A DNA stretch of 50,000 bases, from contig CAJNDS010002453.1 of assembly GCA_905221605.1 (NCBI GenBank), positions 35,001-85,000 of the forward strand, in the 5' to 3' direction. Under the pieces are notes generated by a model that was not told the origin of the DNA, made no database searches, and saw nothing but the letters and a program-made list of their open reading frames with translations. Below, in pieces: positions 9,963-17,739 of the stretch; positions within the stretch are counted from its first letter, which is position 1, and the number at the start of each line of letters is the position of its first letter. Both the position numbers and the translations under genes were made by a program. Source of the stretch: Symbiodinium natans. Its lineage: Eukaryota; Sar; Dinophyceae; Suessiales; Symbiodiniaceae.

Positions 9963-9985
9963 TATTAAATTAATTTAGATTTTAG
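9963..9985 (-). promoter_or_regulatory. Late-type promoter motif of the fibre gene
   Basis: On minus, AAATCTAAATTAATTTAATA runs to the ATG. It matches the motif before the capsid gene (AAATCTAAATAAATAATATA) and, more loosely, 13751 and 15400. Confidence 0.5.
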
Positions 9986-10013
9986 ATTTTAATTTAACGA
10001 TGATAACTTGAAG

Positions 10014-11480
10014 TTAGTCTAAAACCGTTGAAGCCGACTCACTCAGTTCAAATATTTGTTCTGACACGGCTGTTATGAAAACTCTCTCAATTCCTAATGC
10101 AAAATTTGCGTTGGCTCCTTTGATTTTAAATGTGATCAAGGATCCCATTTTTGTGTTGGAACCTGTGAAATTCATATCAGGCTGTTTGTCAAAGTTAATA
10201 CCACCAATGAATTTATCATTGGCATAACGGTAAATATCAATGCTAAAGCCATCATAGTAAGGGCTCATTACATTTACGGCTCTACGAAGGAAATACATAA
10301 ATTCACTGATACTTGATATTTCTTGTTCTGGGAATTTCTTATTGGCTATTTGTATTTGCGCTGAAATTTGTTTATCACTATCAATTACACCTTCTAAATT
10401 ATCAATAGTCACTGCCATAGGATGGAAAAAGTAGTTCCATCTCTTTCTGTCATAATTACCTGCTGTGTTGTCATTATTGATATTGCTGTTGCTAAAGGTG
10501 AAGAACATCTGAGACAAACGAGTTGAGGATTTAACGATGTTCATGTTGATCTCTGTGTTTCCTGCAGTGAAGGTTTGTGAAAATGAATGATAGGCAGGAT
10601 AAACCATTCTAAGCCTACCCCCTTTCAATAAATGTGAAACTATGTTATTGTTGACGGTATTGTCAACTTGGATTAACTCACATCTTAAGATCGCATTTTG
10701 AATAGCCCAACTTGTGGTAGTATTGCGTGTTGTAAAATATAAACCGTTTTCATCGTCTTCTGCTTGTGTTCCTGCTACTGTTGCTGAAGGTCTGATAACT
10801 GGTTCACCTGCGTCTGAAACTATCTCAAAAATAAATTCTAAAGGACAATACCGAATTGGTGGATAATATCCAGATTGAACAAATCCACAAACGGGCTTGT
10901 GTCCCATTCTTACGAACTTACCCTGTTCAATTCCTGTAGTATTAAGTCGTGTTAGTTTTGGTAGAACAGCGCCTCTTTGGTTTGATCCTGCTGTTGCTGT
11001 TGCATCGTGACTTTCTATAGTATAAGCGAAAAGTCGGTTAATTCTACTGTCGTATCGTGTTAAACAACCTTCTTGAATGTCGTCTAAGTTTCTGACCTCT
11101 TCACTTTTGAAGGATTTCATTTCCTCACAGACTTGATTGTAGTTATCAATGTCGTTTATTTGTTGTCCTGCCGCGTTGCATCGGTATCTGGTAAAGAAGG
11201 CGTGGCTCTCACCTAAAGGTCGTAAATATTCCCCTGCCGTTGTTGAAGTATTAACAACATCAAAGAACAAACAAACACTGGACAAATCAATGTAATTATT
11301 ATCTTCCCCCGTGATTACAAATTTTAAATATTTATTCCCATTTGAACTACTAAATATATTTCCCGAGACACTGGGGAAATGGACTTGCTTACGATCAGTT
11401 ACATAAGCGGCAGATTCGGGTAATCCAAACTGGAGAGAATTGACCATATTGTCGTTAGATTCAGCTAAAACTAGATCCAT
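10014..11480 (-). CDS. MCP: Major capsid protein (double jelly-roll)
   Basis: 488 residues, the typical size for PLV and virophage double jelly-roll capsid proteins. Features seen: N-terminal strand region with QVHFPSVSGNIFSSSNGNKY; a block YLRPLGESHAFFTRYRCNAAG followed by QQINDIDNYNQV, common in this class; SVCLFFDVV; and a second barrel beginning around residue 280 with LLKGGRLRMVYPAYHSF. It builds the icosahedral shell with the penton protein encoded at 12321. The frame is intact, despite lesions elsewhere. Identification is from pattern and context (next to the fibre, lipase and penton), not from a database search. Transcribed on minus with the lipase and fibre. Confidence 0.85.
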   Translation of the reverse strand: MDLVLAESNDNMVNSLQFGLPESAAYVTDRKQVHFPSVSGNIFSSSNGNKYLKFVITGEDNNYIDLSSVCLFFDVVNTSTTAGEYLRPLGESHAFFTRYRCNAAGQQINDIDNYNQVCEEMKSFKSEEVRNLDDIQEGCLTRYDSRINRLFAYTIESHDATATAGSNQRGAVLPKLTRLNTTGIEQGKFVRMGHKPVCGFVQSGYYPPIRYCPLEFIFEIVSDAGEPVIRPSATVAGTQAEDDENGLYFTTRNTTTSWAIQNAILRCELIQVDNTVNNNIVSHLLKGGRLRMVYPAYHSFSQTFTAGNTEINMNIVKSSTRLSQMFFTFSNSNINNDNTAGNYDRKRWNYFFHPMAVTIDNLEGVIDSDKQISAQIQIANKKFPEQEISSISEFMYFLRRAVNVMSPYYDGFSIDIYRYANDKFIGGINFDKQPDMNFTGSNTKMGSLITFKIKGANANFALGIERVFITAVSEQIFELSESASTVLD

Positions 11481-11505
11481 TATATTATTTATTTAGATTT
11501 TTTTA
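11481..11505 (-). promoter_or_regulatory. Late-type promoter motif of the major capsid gene
   Basis: On minus, AAATCTAAATAAATAATATA precedes ATGG. The core AATCTAAAT recurs upstream of the fibre and, as AATCTA[AG][AG]TA, upstream of 13751 and 15400. Confidence 0.55.
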
Positions 11506-11768
11506 TTATTATATCTTTTATGGCTTTTAAAATTATCTGTATTCTGTTTCTCTAACTGAGGTTGGGCAACTGTGTTGTCCCCTTCTTCGATTATATTCCT
11601 AATGCTCTCGTAAGCAGAATTATTTAATTTTGTATTCAAGCTATTCTTAAACTTTTGACTTTCCGACGGCTTCCCAACCCTACGTGGTTCTCTTATATGT
11701 TTAGGTTTATTAAACATCATATTGTCATAGTAGAGATTAAAACAAAGTCCTTTCTGGAATACTTTCAT
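11493..11768 (-). CDS. Small basic protein between lipase and capsid genes
   Basis: 91 residues from the first ATG, which overlaps the lipase stop by 32 bp. The paired Met codons at 11720 and 11717 (NMMFNKPK) give a 75-residue form that starts 16 bp after the lipase stop and may be the true product. It is Lys/Asn/Arg-rich with no recognised domain. Its position directly upstream of the capsid gene suggests a small virion or assembly protein, but that is only inferred. Its 3' end contains the capsid promoter motif. Confidence 0.6.
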   Translation of the reverse strand: MKVFQKGLCFNLYYDNMMFNKPKHIREPRRVGKPSESQKFKNSLNTKLNNSAYESIRNIIEEGDNTVAQPQLEKQNTDNFKSHKRYNNKKI

Positions 11769-12282
11769 CTATATTGTCTAGTGAAGATATGTCGTGATTT
11801 TTCACTGGGTTCAAAGTATCCGTATTGTAATTAATCGCTGACCCATCAAATGCTGACACTATGTCACCCGCTTTTCTGAACCTCTTGTGTTGTTCTGATG
11901 GTTGATCAAAGCCTAATGAAAAAACCGGACTGTTGTAAGTTTTGGTGCTTAAGTTCCTATTGGGAAAGTCCTTTGCCAATTGTAACGCCACCACTCCCGC
12001 TTGACTGTGCCCGACCAATTCTGTTATTTGCGGGTTATCTTTTAATATTCGTTCTGCTTCTATGTAGCGTTCCATATCACGAACTCCGCCCAAAACACCA
12101 AAGGGTAATTTAGTAAAATTTTCCAGCCAGTTGGTGAAACTCGTTGTTCCTCCTATATACATCTTATTATCTCTAACAAAAATTCTATTATCACGATCGT
12201 AAGCCATCTTAATGCCTTGCGTGTTAGATATTTTCCCGTTGGACTTTAGCATTGTATCTAACTGTGACTGAATTCTCGTCAT
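11737..12282 (-). CDS. Class-3-lipase-like alpha/beta hydrolase
   Basis: 181 residues. The nucleophile elbow is LVGHSQAGVVAL with Ser93 in GHSQAG. The upstream GGTTSFTNWLENF resembles the RGT-S-xx-DW oxyanion region of class 3 lipases. Asp140 (KAGDIVSAF) and His163 (KNHDISS) complete a plausible Ser-Asp-His triad in the right order. There is no signal peptide. A lipase encoded beside capsid genes suggests phospholipid attack during entry, as the phospholipase A2 domain does in parvoviruses, or during release; this is inference. The gene diverges from the penton gene across 38 bp. Confidence 0.8.
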   Translation of the reverse strand: MTRIQSQLDTMLKSNGKISNTQGIKMAYDRDNRIFVRDNKMYIGGTTSFTNWLENFTKLPFGVLGGVRDMERYIEAERILKDNPQITELVGHSQAGVVALQLAKDFPNRNLSTKTYNSPVFSLGFDQPSEQHKRFRKAGDIVSAFDGSAINYNTDTLNPVKNHDISSLDNIDESIPERTLF

Positions 12283-12320
12283 TATATTAATAAATGATAT
12301 AATTTTGTCAGCTAATTTAT
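12283..12320 (+). promoter_or_regulatory. Divergent promoter between lipase and penton genes
   Basis: Contains TAAATGATATAATTTTGTC then AGCTAA, matching the sequence before the packaging ATPase (5721-5750). With only 38 bp between opposite starts, it likely drives both genes. Confidence 0.5.
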
Positions 12321-13184
12321 ATGAGCTTTAGACCCTTAACTTACAAGAAAGTCTATGTGAATTGTCAATACAGAGTGTCTGACAGTAGATCATCGTCTGA
12401 TTTTAAAATAGATTTGCAGGACACCTTTGAAATACCCGACAACACCATTATGCAAGTGCATGAGGTGGCTATTCCCAATGCGTGGTATTCAATCAACACA
12501 AACAATCAGAACCTATACTTTAGACATCAGATATTGCCACCTGCAACGCCCCAAGGCATAACATACAGAAGAATTGAAATACCCGTGGGAAACTACACCG
12601 CCCCAGATCTAGCTTCTGCAATACAAACACAGCTAAACACATTCTTTGACAGCGGGGGAAGAACCAACTCATATTCTGCTACATACGACACTTTAACAAA
12701 TAAAATTATCGTATCGTCTAATTATAGCGAAGTCGTCTTCATACCCTTGACTGATGCGGATGTTCCTACTTTTGTTGGTTCTTTCTCTAATTCTGTAGAT
12801 CTTAGCAATCTAAGTTCTATAAATACTGTATTGGGTTTCACGACACCTGTTGGCGATGCCTTCACTTCATCATCGCCTTGGACGACTGGATTTATTAACT
12901 TGATCAATTCTCCTGACGTTTATATATCCTGCCCCGAATTATCTAATAATAACTTTCATAGCCCTTCTGCTTTCTCAAACGCAATCATCAAAAAAGTGCC
13001 AGTCAATGCTCCATTCGCTGGTATTATCAGTGACAGTTATGGAATAACAGATTATGATTATATAAATGTGTCTAAAAGAAATAGGCTAACCTTTAGAATA
13101 ATGGATGGGGCGGGGAATGTTATAGACTTAAACAATATAAATGTTACTTTTTCTTTGCTCTTTCATAATAAGGATATGGATTGA
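12321..13184 (+). CDS. mCP: Penton / minor capsid protein (single jelly-roll)
   Basis: 287 residues. The N-terminus carries the pattern typical of Polinton/PLV minor capsid proteins: SSSDFKIDLQDTFEIPDNT, then VHEVAIPNAWYSIN..NN..LYFRH, then IPVGNYTAPDLASAIQTQLN. These correspond to strands around the vertex jelly-roll. The C-terminus ends with VTFSLLFHNKDMD after a hydrophobic strand. The protein closes the five-fold vertices of the capsid. It sits divergent from the lipase-capsid-fibre block and leads a second structural block on plus. Frame intact. Confidence 0.85.
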   Translation: MSFRPLTYKKVYVNCQYRVSDSRSSSDFKIDLQDTFEIPDNTIMQVHEVAIPNAWYSINTNNQNLYFRHQILPPATPQGITYRRIEIPVGNYTAPDLASAIQTQLNTFFDSGGRTNSYSATYDTLTNKIIVSSNYSEVVFIPLTDADVPTFVGSFSNSVDLSNLSSINTVLGFTTPVGDAFTSSSPWTTGFINLINSPDVYISCPELSNNNFHSPSAFSNAIIKKVPVNAPFAGIISDSYGITDYDYINVSKRNRLTFRIMDGAGNVIDLNNINVTFSLLFHNKDMD

Positions 13185-13215
13185 AAACGAATAGAAAATA
13201 TATAGAATATTATAT

Positions 13216-13764
13216 ATGAGTGAAGAAGCATCTGAAATAGTGAAAGCCGATGAAACACCTGAACCAGAAGAGCCTAAAGCACCCCAAGAAGAAGTAACAG
13301 CAGAGCCTAAACCGTCAAGAGTAAAGATCACGGAAGTGGCGAAGCAAATGACAGAGTGCGGAGATTGCAAGAAACCGATGAATATGAAAACTCTAAGATA
13401 TTCCCATCCCGACAAGTGCGAAGGTAAGCCGAGTGACATAATGTCTAAACCCGTTAGAAAAAACAATGTGAAGCCAAAAGTGAAGGTAAAACCATTAACT
13501 GTAGAAAACAATGAAGAAATAACAAATGCTCCAATAATAAAAGCACCACCTCCAGTTTCTAAGGCTATGCCACCGCCTCCACCGCCAAATATGCAACCTT
13601 ACGACAATCTGACCCAAGCGCAACTCATTCAGTTGCAATTGCGAACAATGAACCAAGAAATGATGAGAAGGAAACAAGAGAAAGCCAACAGTATGTGTCA
13701 GGCAATGTTCAAATCTCGTTGTAAAAAATCTAGGTATTTAATATATAGCAATGGTTTTATATAA
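13216..13764 (+). CDS. Zinc-finger, proline-rich virion-type protein
   Basis: 182 residues. An acidic/proline N-terminus (EPEEPKAPQEE) is followed by TECGDCKKPMNMKTLRYSH then PDKC, a CxxC-x12-H-x3-C zinc site at C48, C51, H64 and C68. The same finger shape recurs in uncharacterised proteins of algal viruses and PLVs beside capsid genes. Next come a KVKVKPL basic stretch, a PPPPPPN tract near 120 and a helical C-terminus (AQLIQLQLRTMNQEMMRRKQ). Function unknown. It follows the penton gene by 31 bp and precedes a broken gene at 13751 that it overlaps by 14 bp. Confidence 0.72.
   Translation: MSEEASEIVKADETPEPEEPKAPQEEVTAEPKPSRVKITEVAKQMTECGDCKKPMNMKTLRYSHPDKCEGKPSDIMSKPVRKNNVKPKVKVKPLTVENNEEITNAPIIKAPPPVSKAMPPPPPPNMQPYDNLTQAQLIQLQLRTMNQEMMRRKQEKANSMCQAMFKSRCKKSRYLIYSNGFI
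13721..13750 (+). promoter_or_regulatory. Late-type promoter motif before 13751
   Basis: AAAAAATCTAGGTATTTAAT lies within the end of the preceding gene and reaches an ATG at 13751. It shares AATCTA-RRTA with the capsid and fibre promoters. Confidence 0.4.
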
Positions 13765-14092
13765 CAAATAGAAGTTTAGACAACAAGCAAAGCAGAAAAA
13801 GAAAAAGTCATTAGACAATCCCGTAGTAAATGAAGCATCAGAGTTAAATTTTCATAAACCTAACATTGATTACTTGTTGAACTTAAAAAAGGAAATGGAT
13901 GCACGTGAAGCAAGAGTAACAAATTTAGAACTTAAACACAGACTGTTAAAAGGGCAAATGAAAGACAATTACACAATGGAGATTGACAGATTAAGATCAG
14001 AAATGCACAACCCGCGCATCCCCGAAACGTCCGTAGAGCATTTGAAGAACAGAATAAAGACCCTAGAAACACTGAGTGAGGCGATTTTTTAA
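13751..14092 (+). pseudogene. Small coiled-coil gene with early in-frame TAG
   Basis: From ATG 13751 the frame reads MVLYNK, then TAG at 13769-13771, then continues open for 106 codons (KFRQQAKQKKKKS... to LSEAIF, stop at 14090). An upstream AATCTAGGTATTTAATAT matches the late motif of the capsid and fibre genes, which supports 13751 as the real start. Downstream of the stop the best restart is the ATG near 13907 (MDAREARVTN), giving about 61 residues. The remainder is a Lys/Glu coiled coil. One base change (GAG or AAG to TAG) would explain the lesion. Function unknown; probably a virion or scaffold component. Confidence 0.6.
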
Positions 14093-14127
14093 AACCTGAC
14101 TTTTTCTATATAAGTATATAAAATCGT

Positions 14128-15384
14128 ATGTCACGAATGTCTCGCGAGGCTTTTGACAAAGCGTCAGGTAAGAAAGCACAGATTCAATTTCACAGAAGAT
14201 CTCGTTACGAAGACATCCTAGAGCTTGTCAATGATAACGAAGAAGCCTTAAAACCTTTTCCGAATAGGGATGCTGTGTTTTATAAGGCTAGTAACAAAGG
14301 CTCATATTTTGATGGTAAGGATCATTTAGACAGATTAAAGGCAGAACAGAAAAGAATAAATGAACGAATAGTAAGAGATCACATGTTAAGAGAATATGCC
14401 ACAGACAACGACCTTACTCATAGGGCACTCTGGGACGCAGGAGCAGAAGGATCAAATGAAACACCAAGGCGCCCCGAAATGTATAACATCGGAACACCCA
14501 TAGAACAGTTTGATAATATGGAAGTAGATGAAGAGGCATACCTTCAAACAGCAGGAACAGTAGCAAGTGCAGAACAAGCAAGTCAGAGCAACCGACAACA
14601 GTTAGCGGTAGCCCACCAGCAACAAATAGAACAAGAACAGCAACAAAGCGAAGGAGTGCTACGAAGTTTAGGAAGTGGAGCCTTACGTGTTGGGGGCAAT
14701 ATCGCTGGTAATATGGCGCAAGGAATGGATTTATCAACCGCATCTGTAGCAGGATTATCACAGGAAGCGCTACAAGCATTAGCAGGAGCAATAATGAGAA
14801 GATTTTCACCACAAGAAATTTCATCATCGGATCCTATACCCAATATGCAATATTTGCAACCACATCAGCCGAATGTAGGAGCCACGCAACAAGCACTACC
14901 ACCATATAACCCAAATGCACCAGTGGAAAGACGAAGCACCGCCGCGCGATCCTTTGCCCGTGCGCAGTCACCAGAGAAGAAAGCAAGAGTAAAAGAACCA
15001 CCGCCACGACCTAATGTCACGATAGGCGGGTCATCGTCAAGTTCCAGCGCACAAGCCTTACCCCCACTACAACCAAGAGCAGATGACGAACAACCCACTT
15101 CTCCAACAAGAAGAGTTAAAAAAGGGAGTGTCAAAAAAGGTTCAGGGCAACCAGAAATAGAAACATTGACCTTGCCATCCCCAGACAAGATAGGAAGAAC
15201 GAAACTGAAGAAGTTGTTTGACGAAGCCAATGAAAGAGAAACAATAACAAAAAGCACATACAAAAACTTCACGACCACTTACAACAGAAGAGTCAAAGCC
15301 CTTAGTAGTGGTGAGAAGATGTTGGCAGAACAATTACTGTTGGAACTAAAAGAGATGTATAGAAAAAGGGTTTTTAGCAAATAA
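14128..15384 (+). CDS. Large low-complexity virion-type protein, unknown
   Basis: 418 residues. The N-terminal 110 residues are basic and helical. The middle is rich in Gln (VAHQQQIEQEQQQSE), followed by an Ala/Gly segment near 180-225 (SGALRVGGNIAGNMAQGMDL) that could contact or enter membranes. A proline/serine-rich linker (PPPRPNVTIGGSSSSSSA) and Lys-rich repeat (VKKGSVKKGSG) precede a helical C-terminus. No family is recognised. Its position in the structural block between the penton and DUF5754-like genes suggests a minor virion or core protein. The promoter region TCTATATAAGTATATAAAAT is TATA-like. Frame intact. Confidence 0.7.
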   Translation: MSRMSREAFDKASGKKAQIQFHRRSRYEDILELVNDNEEALKPFPNRDAVFYKASNKGSYFDGKDHLDRLKAEQKRINERIVRDHMLREYATDNDLTHRALWDAGAEGSNETPRRPEMYNIGTPIEQFDNMEVDEEAYLQTAGTVASAEQASQSNRQQLAVAHQQQIEQEQQQSEGVLRSLGSGALRVGGNIAGNMAQGMDLSTASVAGLSQEALQALAGAIMRRFSPQEISSSDPIPNMQYLQPHQPNVGATQQALPPYNPNAPVERRSTAARSFARAQSPEKKARVKEPPPRPNVTIGGSSSSSSAQALPPLQPRADDEQPTSPTRRVKKGSVKKGSGQPEIETLTLPSPDKIGRTKLKKLFDEANERETITKSTYKNFTTTYNRRVKALSSGEKMLAEQLLLELKEMYRKRVFSK

Positions 15385-15399
15385 TCTAAGTAAGTAATA
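15381..15399 (+). promoter_or_regulatory. Late-type promoter motif before 15400
   Basis: ATAATCTAAGTAAGTAATA directly precedes ATG. It matches the AATCTARRTA core before the capsid and fibre genes. Confidence 0.45.
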
Positions 15400-15693
15400 A
15401 TGACTAATGAAGTTGTGTTAAAACAATCTACAGTTAAGGGCAAAAAACACGACGCAATATTTCCAACTAAGAAAGTGTCGTTTGGCAGTTCTGATTACCA
15501 AGATTACACAATCCATAAGGATGATAAAAGGCGTGACTCATACATCAAACGGCACGGTGCCACACAATCGTGGACAGATATAGAGAAGCCTCAAACGTGG
15601 GCACGTTATCTACTATGGGAAAAGAAGAGCATACCACAAGCAATTAAGTTTATGGAGAATAAGTTTAACATTAAGATCAAGAACCAAACGTAA
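15400..15693 (+). CDS. DUF5754-like small viral protein
   Basis: 97 residues. The pattern VSFGSSDYQDYTIHKDDKRR..YIKRHG followed by W..I..P.TWARYLLW resembles a short family of unknown function found in phycodnaviruses, other large DNA viruses and PLVs (DUF5754-like), in which FGA-x-GY-x-D-[YF]-T-x-HKD and the final Trp/Leu block are the hallmarks. Recognition is from memory of the pattern only. It has its own late-type promoter and converges with the helicase; a hairpin separates them. A virion or DNA-binding role is possible, but nothing in the sequence settles it. Confidence 0.7.
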   Translation: MTNEVVLKQSTVKGKKHDAIFPTKKVSFGSSDYQDYTIHKDDKRRDSYIKRHGATQSWTDIEKPQTWARYLLWEKKSIPQAIKFMENKFNIKIKNQT

Positions 15694-15695
15694 GC

Positions 15696-15720
15696 TAAAC
15701 ATTAAATATATTAATGTTTA
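15696..15720. terminator. Bidirectional hairpin between convergent genes
   Basis: TAAACATTAA at 15696-15705 pairs exactly with TTAATGTTTA at 15711-15720 over a 5-nt ATATA loop. It lies between the stops of the plus-strand gene at 15693 and the minus-strand helicase at 15718, overlapping the helicase stop. Hairpins at gene ends define mRNA 3' ends in some large DNA viruses and virophages. Confidence 0.6.
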
Positions 15721-17307
15721 CCTTGCACTGCAATTACATAGCTTACACCAAGCTTCACAGTTGTCGCTTTCGTGCGCGATGCTGTTATCTAATCTCTGGG
15801 CTGTCATATTACTCGTTAAGAAGCCGTTCTTAAACTCAAACTCAAAGTTACAACCGCAATTATTACAATGACTATACACTCGCTTCATAAACCAACTTGG
15901 ATCAACATACTTGCTGTCGTTTATTTCTCTATTCGCTTTCTGATCCTGTAATTTGTAGGCGTTTATCTTGTTAAGCCAGTATTTATGTAAGGTTGTTTCG
16001 TTCAGTTCATTCTCTGCTTCGGTACTCTCATAGAACAAGACATTATTAAAATCGGTGCTTCTGGTCAAGGCACACCACAACCACTCACGAGTTACTAAAT
16101 GCGACTTCTCCCACTCGTGTATAACGATCTTACCGTCAATTGAAGCCCCTTGTGCAGAATGGCAAGTAGTGCAGTAGTCATATCTGAAATGCTTATCTAA
16201 GGTAGCTATGTCCGTTAAATACTGCTGTTTGGACTTGACATTATCTAATTTAATTATGTTCTTGGATATGCTTACGATCTTAAACCTGTAATTAACATTG
16301 AACTTAACATTGTTCGTTTTCTTGTATAGTCGGCAGATTAAGATCTCATCCACTTCATACTTATCTCTTTTACCTAAACTCTTTCGGATTGCATTAGACA
16401 CCGTTAAGAACCTCATATTCGTATAGGCTATGTTCTTCTGAGATGCTGTCATATCGTCTGTCGTGTTAAAATACTTATGAACAAACTCGGATAAAGATAA
16501 CTTGTGAAGCCACATATCATCATACATCATATCTAATATTTTTCTATTGGCTTCTGCTGTTGGATCTCCTTGTGGTCCTAATCTCTTACATATGGTAAGC
16601 ATAACATTATACTTGAAGATCTGATCAATACATTCATCTGCGTATTCGTCCGGCTTCCTTGTATTAGTTAGGTCTTCAATCGGCGGTAGCTGTTTGACAT
16701 CACCCGCTCCGATTATGACTTTATTCGGGTTTCGTTTAACAAACTCTCTGATTCTATTTAATATGTGGGTTCCATTCATATAGATCTCGTCAAAGACAAT
16801 ACAATGATAACTGCTATGGTCAAACTGGGGGAGCTTCTCCCCATCCCCAACAGGAATGGCGAAAAACTTATTAGTAGTGACCGCATCGTCATCAATATTT
16901 TGCGATAAGCTGTTCTGGGGGACTACGAACAGAGTTTTATAGCCCAACTTGCTGAAATGCTTTGCTATATGTGACTTGCCACCACCTGCATACTTAGATC
17001 GGATCATCATAGGATTATTTGTTACGATATCGTTTGCTATGCTTTCCGTGTCCCACTCGTTTTCTATGGGTCGGGTCTCGTTGTTAAATATGGGTATTGG
17101 GATCAGTTCGTTCTTTTTTGGTGCCCACTGCTCTGTCGGTTCTGCTATGTTTTTACTCTTCTCGTGTCTCCACCCGCCGATACGATCTGAAAACTCTATT
17201 AGGTTCTTGGCTCGTCTTAAATGCTCCTTCCTAATGACGAAACCATCTGTTTTAACACTCCATACTCCTATATGGTTTTCTGTTAGCTTGGTGTAGTCGG
17301 TGTGCAT
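15718..17307 (-). CDS. SF1 helicase, preceded by polymerase motif C (C-terminal part of PolB-helicase)
   Basis: 529 residues in frame. Residues 1-50 carry GVWSVKTDGFVI, matching the family B polymerase motif C region (KTD in place of the usual DTD), so this is the end of the polymerase. From about 95 it is a Pif1/RecD-like SF1 helicase: Walker A as YAGGGKS (106-112), Walker B VFDE (171-174), motif III GAGDVKQLPP (200-209), HSAQGAS (383-389) and WCALTRS (411-417). The C-terminus has two Cys clusters, CNNCGC at 481-486 and C517/C521/C524/C526, a likely zinc module. The presumed 5' part lies upstream in two other frames. The original protein likely unwound DNA for its own polymerase in replication. 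Confidence 0.9.
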   Translation of the reverse strand: MHTDYTKLTENHIGVWSVKTDGFVIRKEHLRRAKNLIEFSDRIGGWRHEKSKNIAEPTEQWAPKKNELIPIPIFNNETRPIENEWDTESIANDIVTNNPMMIRSKYAGGGKSHIAKHFSKLGYKTLFVVPQNSLSQNIDDDAVTTNKFFAIPVGDGEKLPQFDHSSYHCIVFDEIYMNGTHILNRIREFVKRNPNKVIIGAGDVKQLPPIEDLTNTRKPDEYADECIDQIFKYNVMLTICKRLGPQGDPTAEANRKILDMMYDDMWLHKLSLSEFVHKYFNTTDDMTASQKNIAYTNMRFLTVSNAIRKSLGKRDKYEVDEILICRLYKKTNNVKFNVNYRFKIVSISKNIIKLDNVKSKQQYLTDIATLDKHFRYDYCTTCHSAQGASIDGKIVIHEWEKSHLVTREWLWCALTRSTDFNNVLFYESTEAENELNETTLHKYWLNKINAYKLQDQKANREINDSKYVDPSWFMKRVYSHCNNCGCNFEFEFKNGFLTSNMTAQRLDNSIAHESDNCEAWCKLCNCSAR

Positions 17308-17314
17308 TTTAAAG

Positions 17315-17731
17315 TTATGGTGTTGTAATAATAATTCTTTTATGTATATATCCGTTTCGTAAGGTGGCTTTATCGGTCACTGTTAAGCAATAATATTTTC
17401 TGTCCATCTCTTTTTCTATGAAGTCTGTCTCGCCGTTAGGCAACTCAATCTCATCAACATACATACCCGAGATTCTGTTAATCTTTCCTCCGATCTTGTT
17501 TTGATAATATAAGGCTTCCTTTAAAGTATCAAAGGCATAACTTTTATGGGCCTTGTTCGTGTTCTTCTCAAGTAGCCCGAAGTTAACATTCGCCATTAAT
17601 TTCTTTATTCTGATGTCTTCGGCTGGTTTGTCAGATATGTCTGTCTTCCATAATTCCGCCGTGATCTTCCGATAATCCACCTTGTATACTCTGGATGGTT
17701 GCTTATAATAAAGAATCTTACATTGCTTCAC
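17315..17731 (-). CDS. Family B DNA polymerase, middle fragment (motif B)
   Basis: 138 residues. RIKKLMANVNFGLLEKNTNK at 41-60 corresponds to polymerase motif B (K-x3-N-x-x-F/YG) seen in PLV-type PolB. The preceding YYKQPSRVYKVDYRKI and following block with DTLKEALYYQNKIGG are also typical. The end reads HKRIIITTP, but a frame change near 17338-17352 would yield KELLLQHHNF leading straight into the helicase frame, so the coding unit is broken there. The Met start is unlikely to be genuine; the coding sequence before it continues in the frame of the next fragment. Confidence 0.85.
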   Translation of the reverse strand: MKQCKILYYKQPSRVYKVDYRKITAELWKTDISDKPAEDIRIKKLMANVNFGLLEKNTNKAHKSYAFDTLKEALYYQNKIGGKINRISGMYVDEIELPNGETDFIEKEMDRKYYCLTVTDKATLRNGYIHKRIIITTP

Positions 17732-17739
17732 GAAGTGCT

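Noticed and set aside
13769-13771. TAG recoding as a general feature of the virus
   Set aside because: Intact viral genes end in ordinary stops and no other in-frame TAG needs recoding; a point mutation is simpler.
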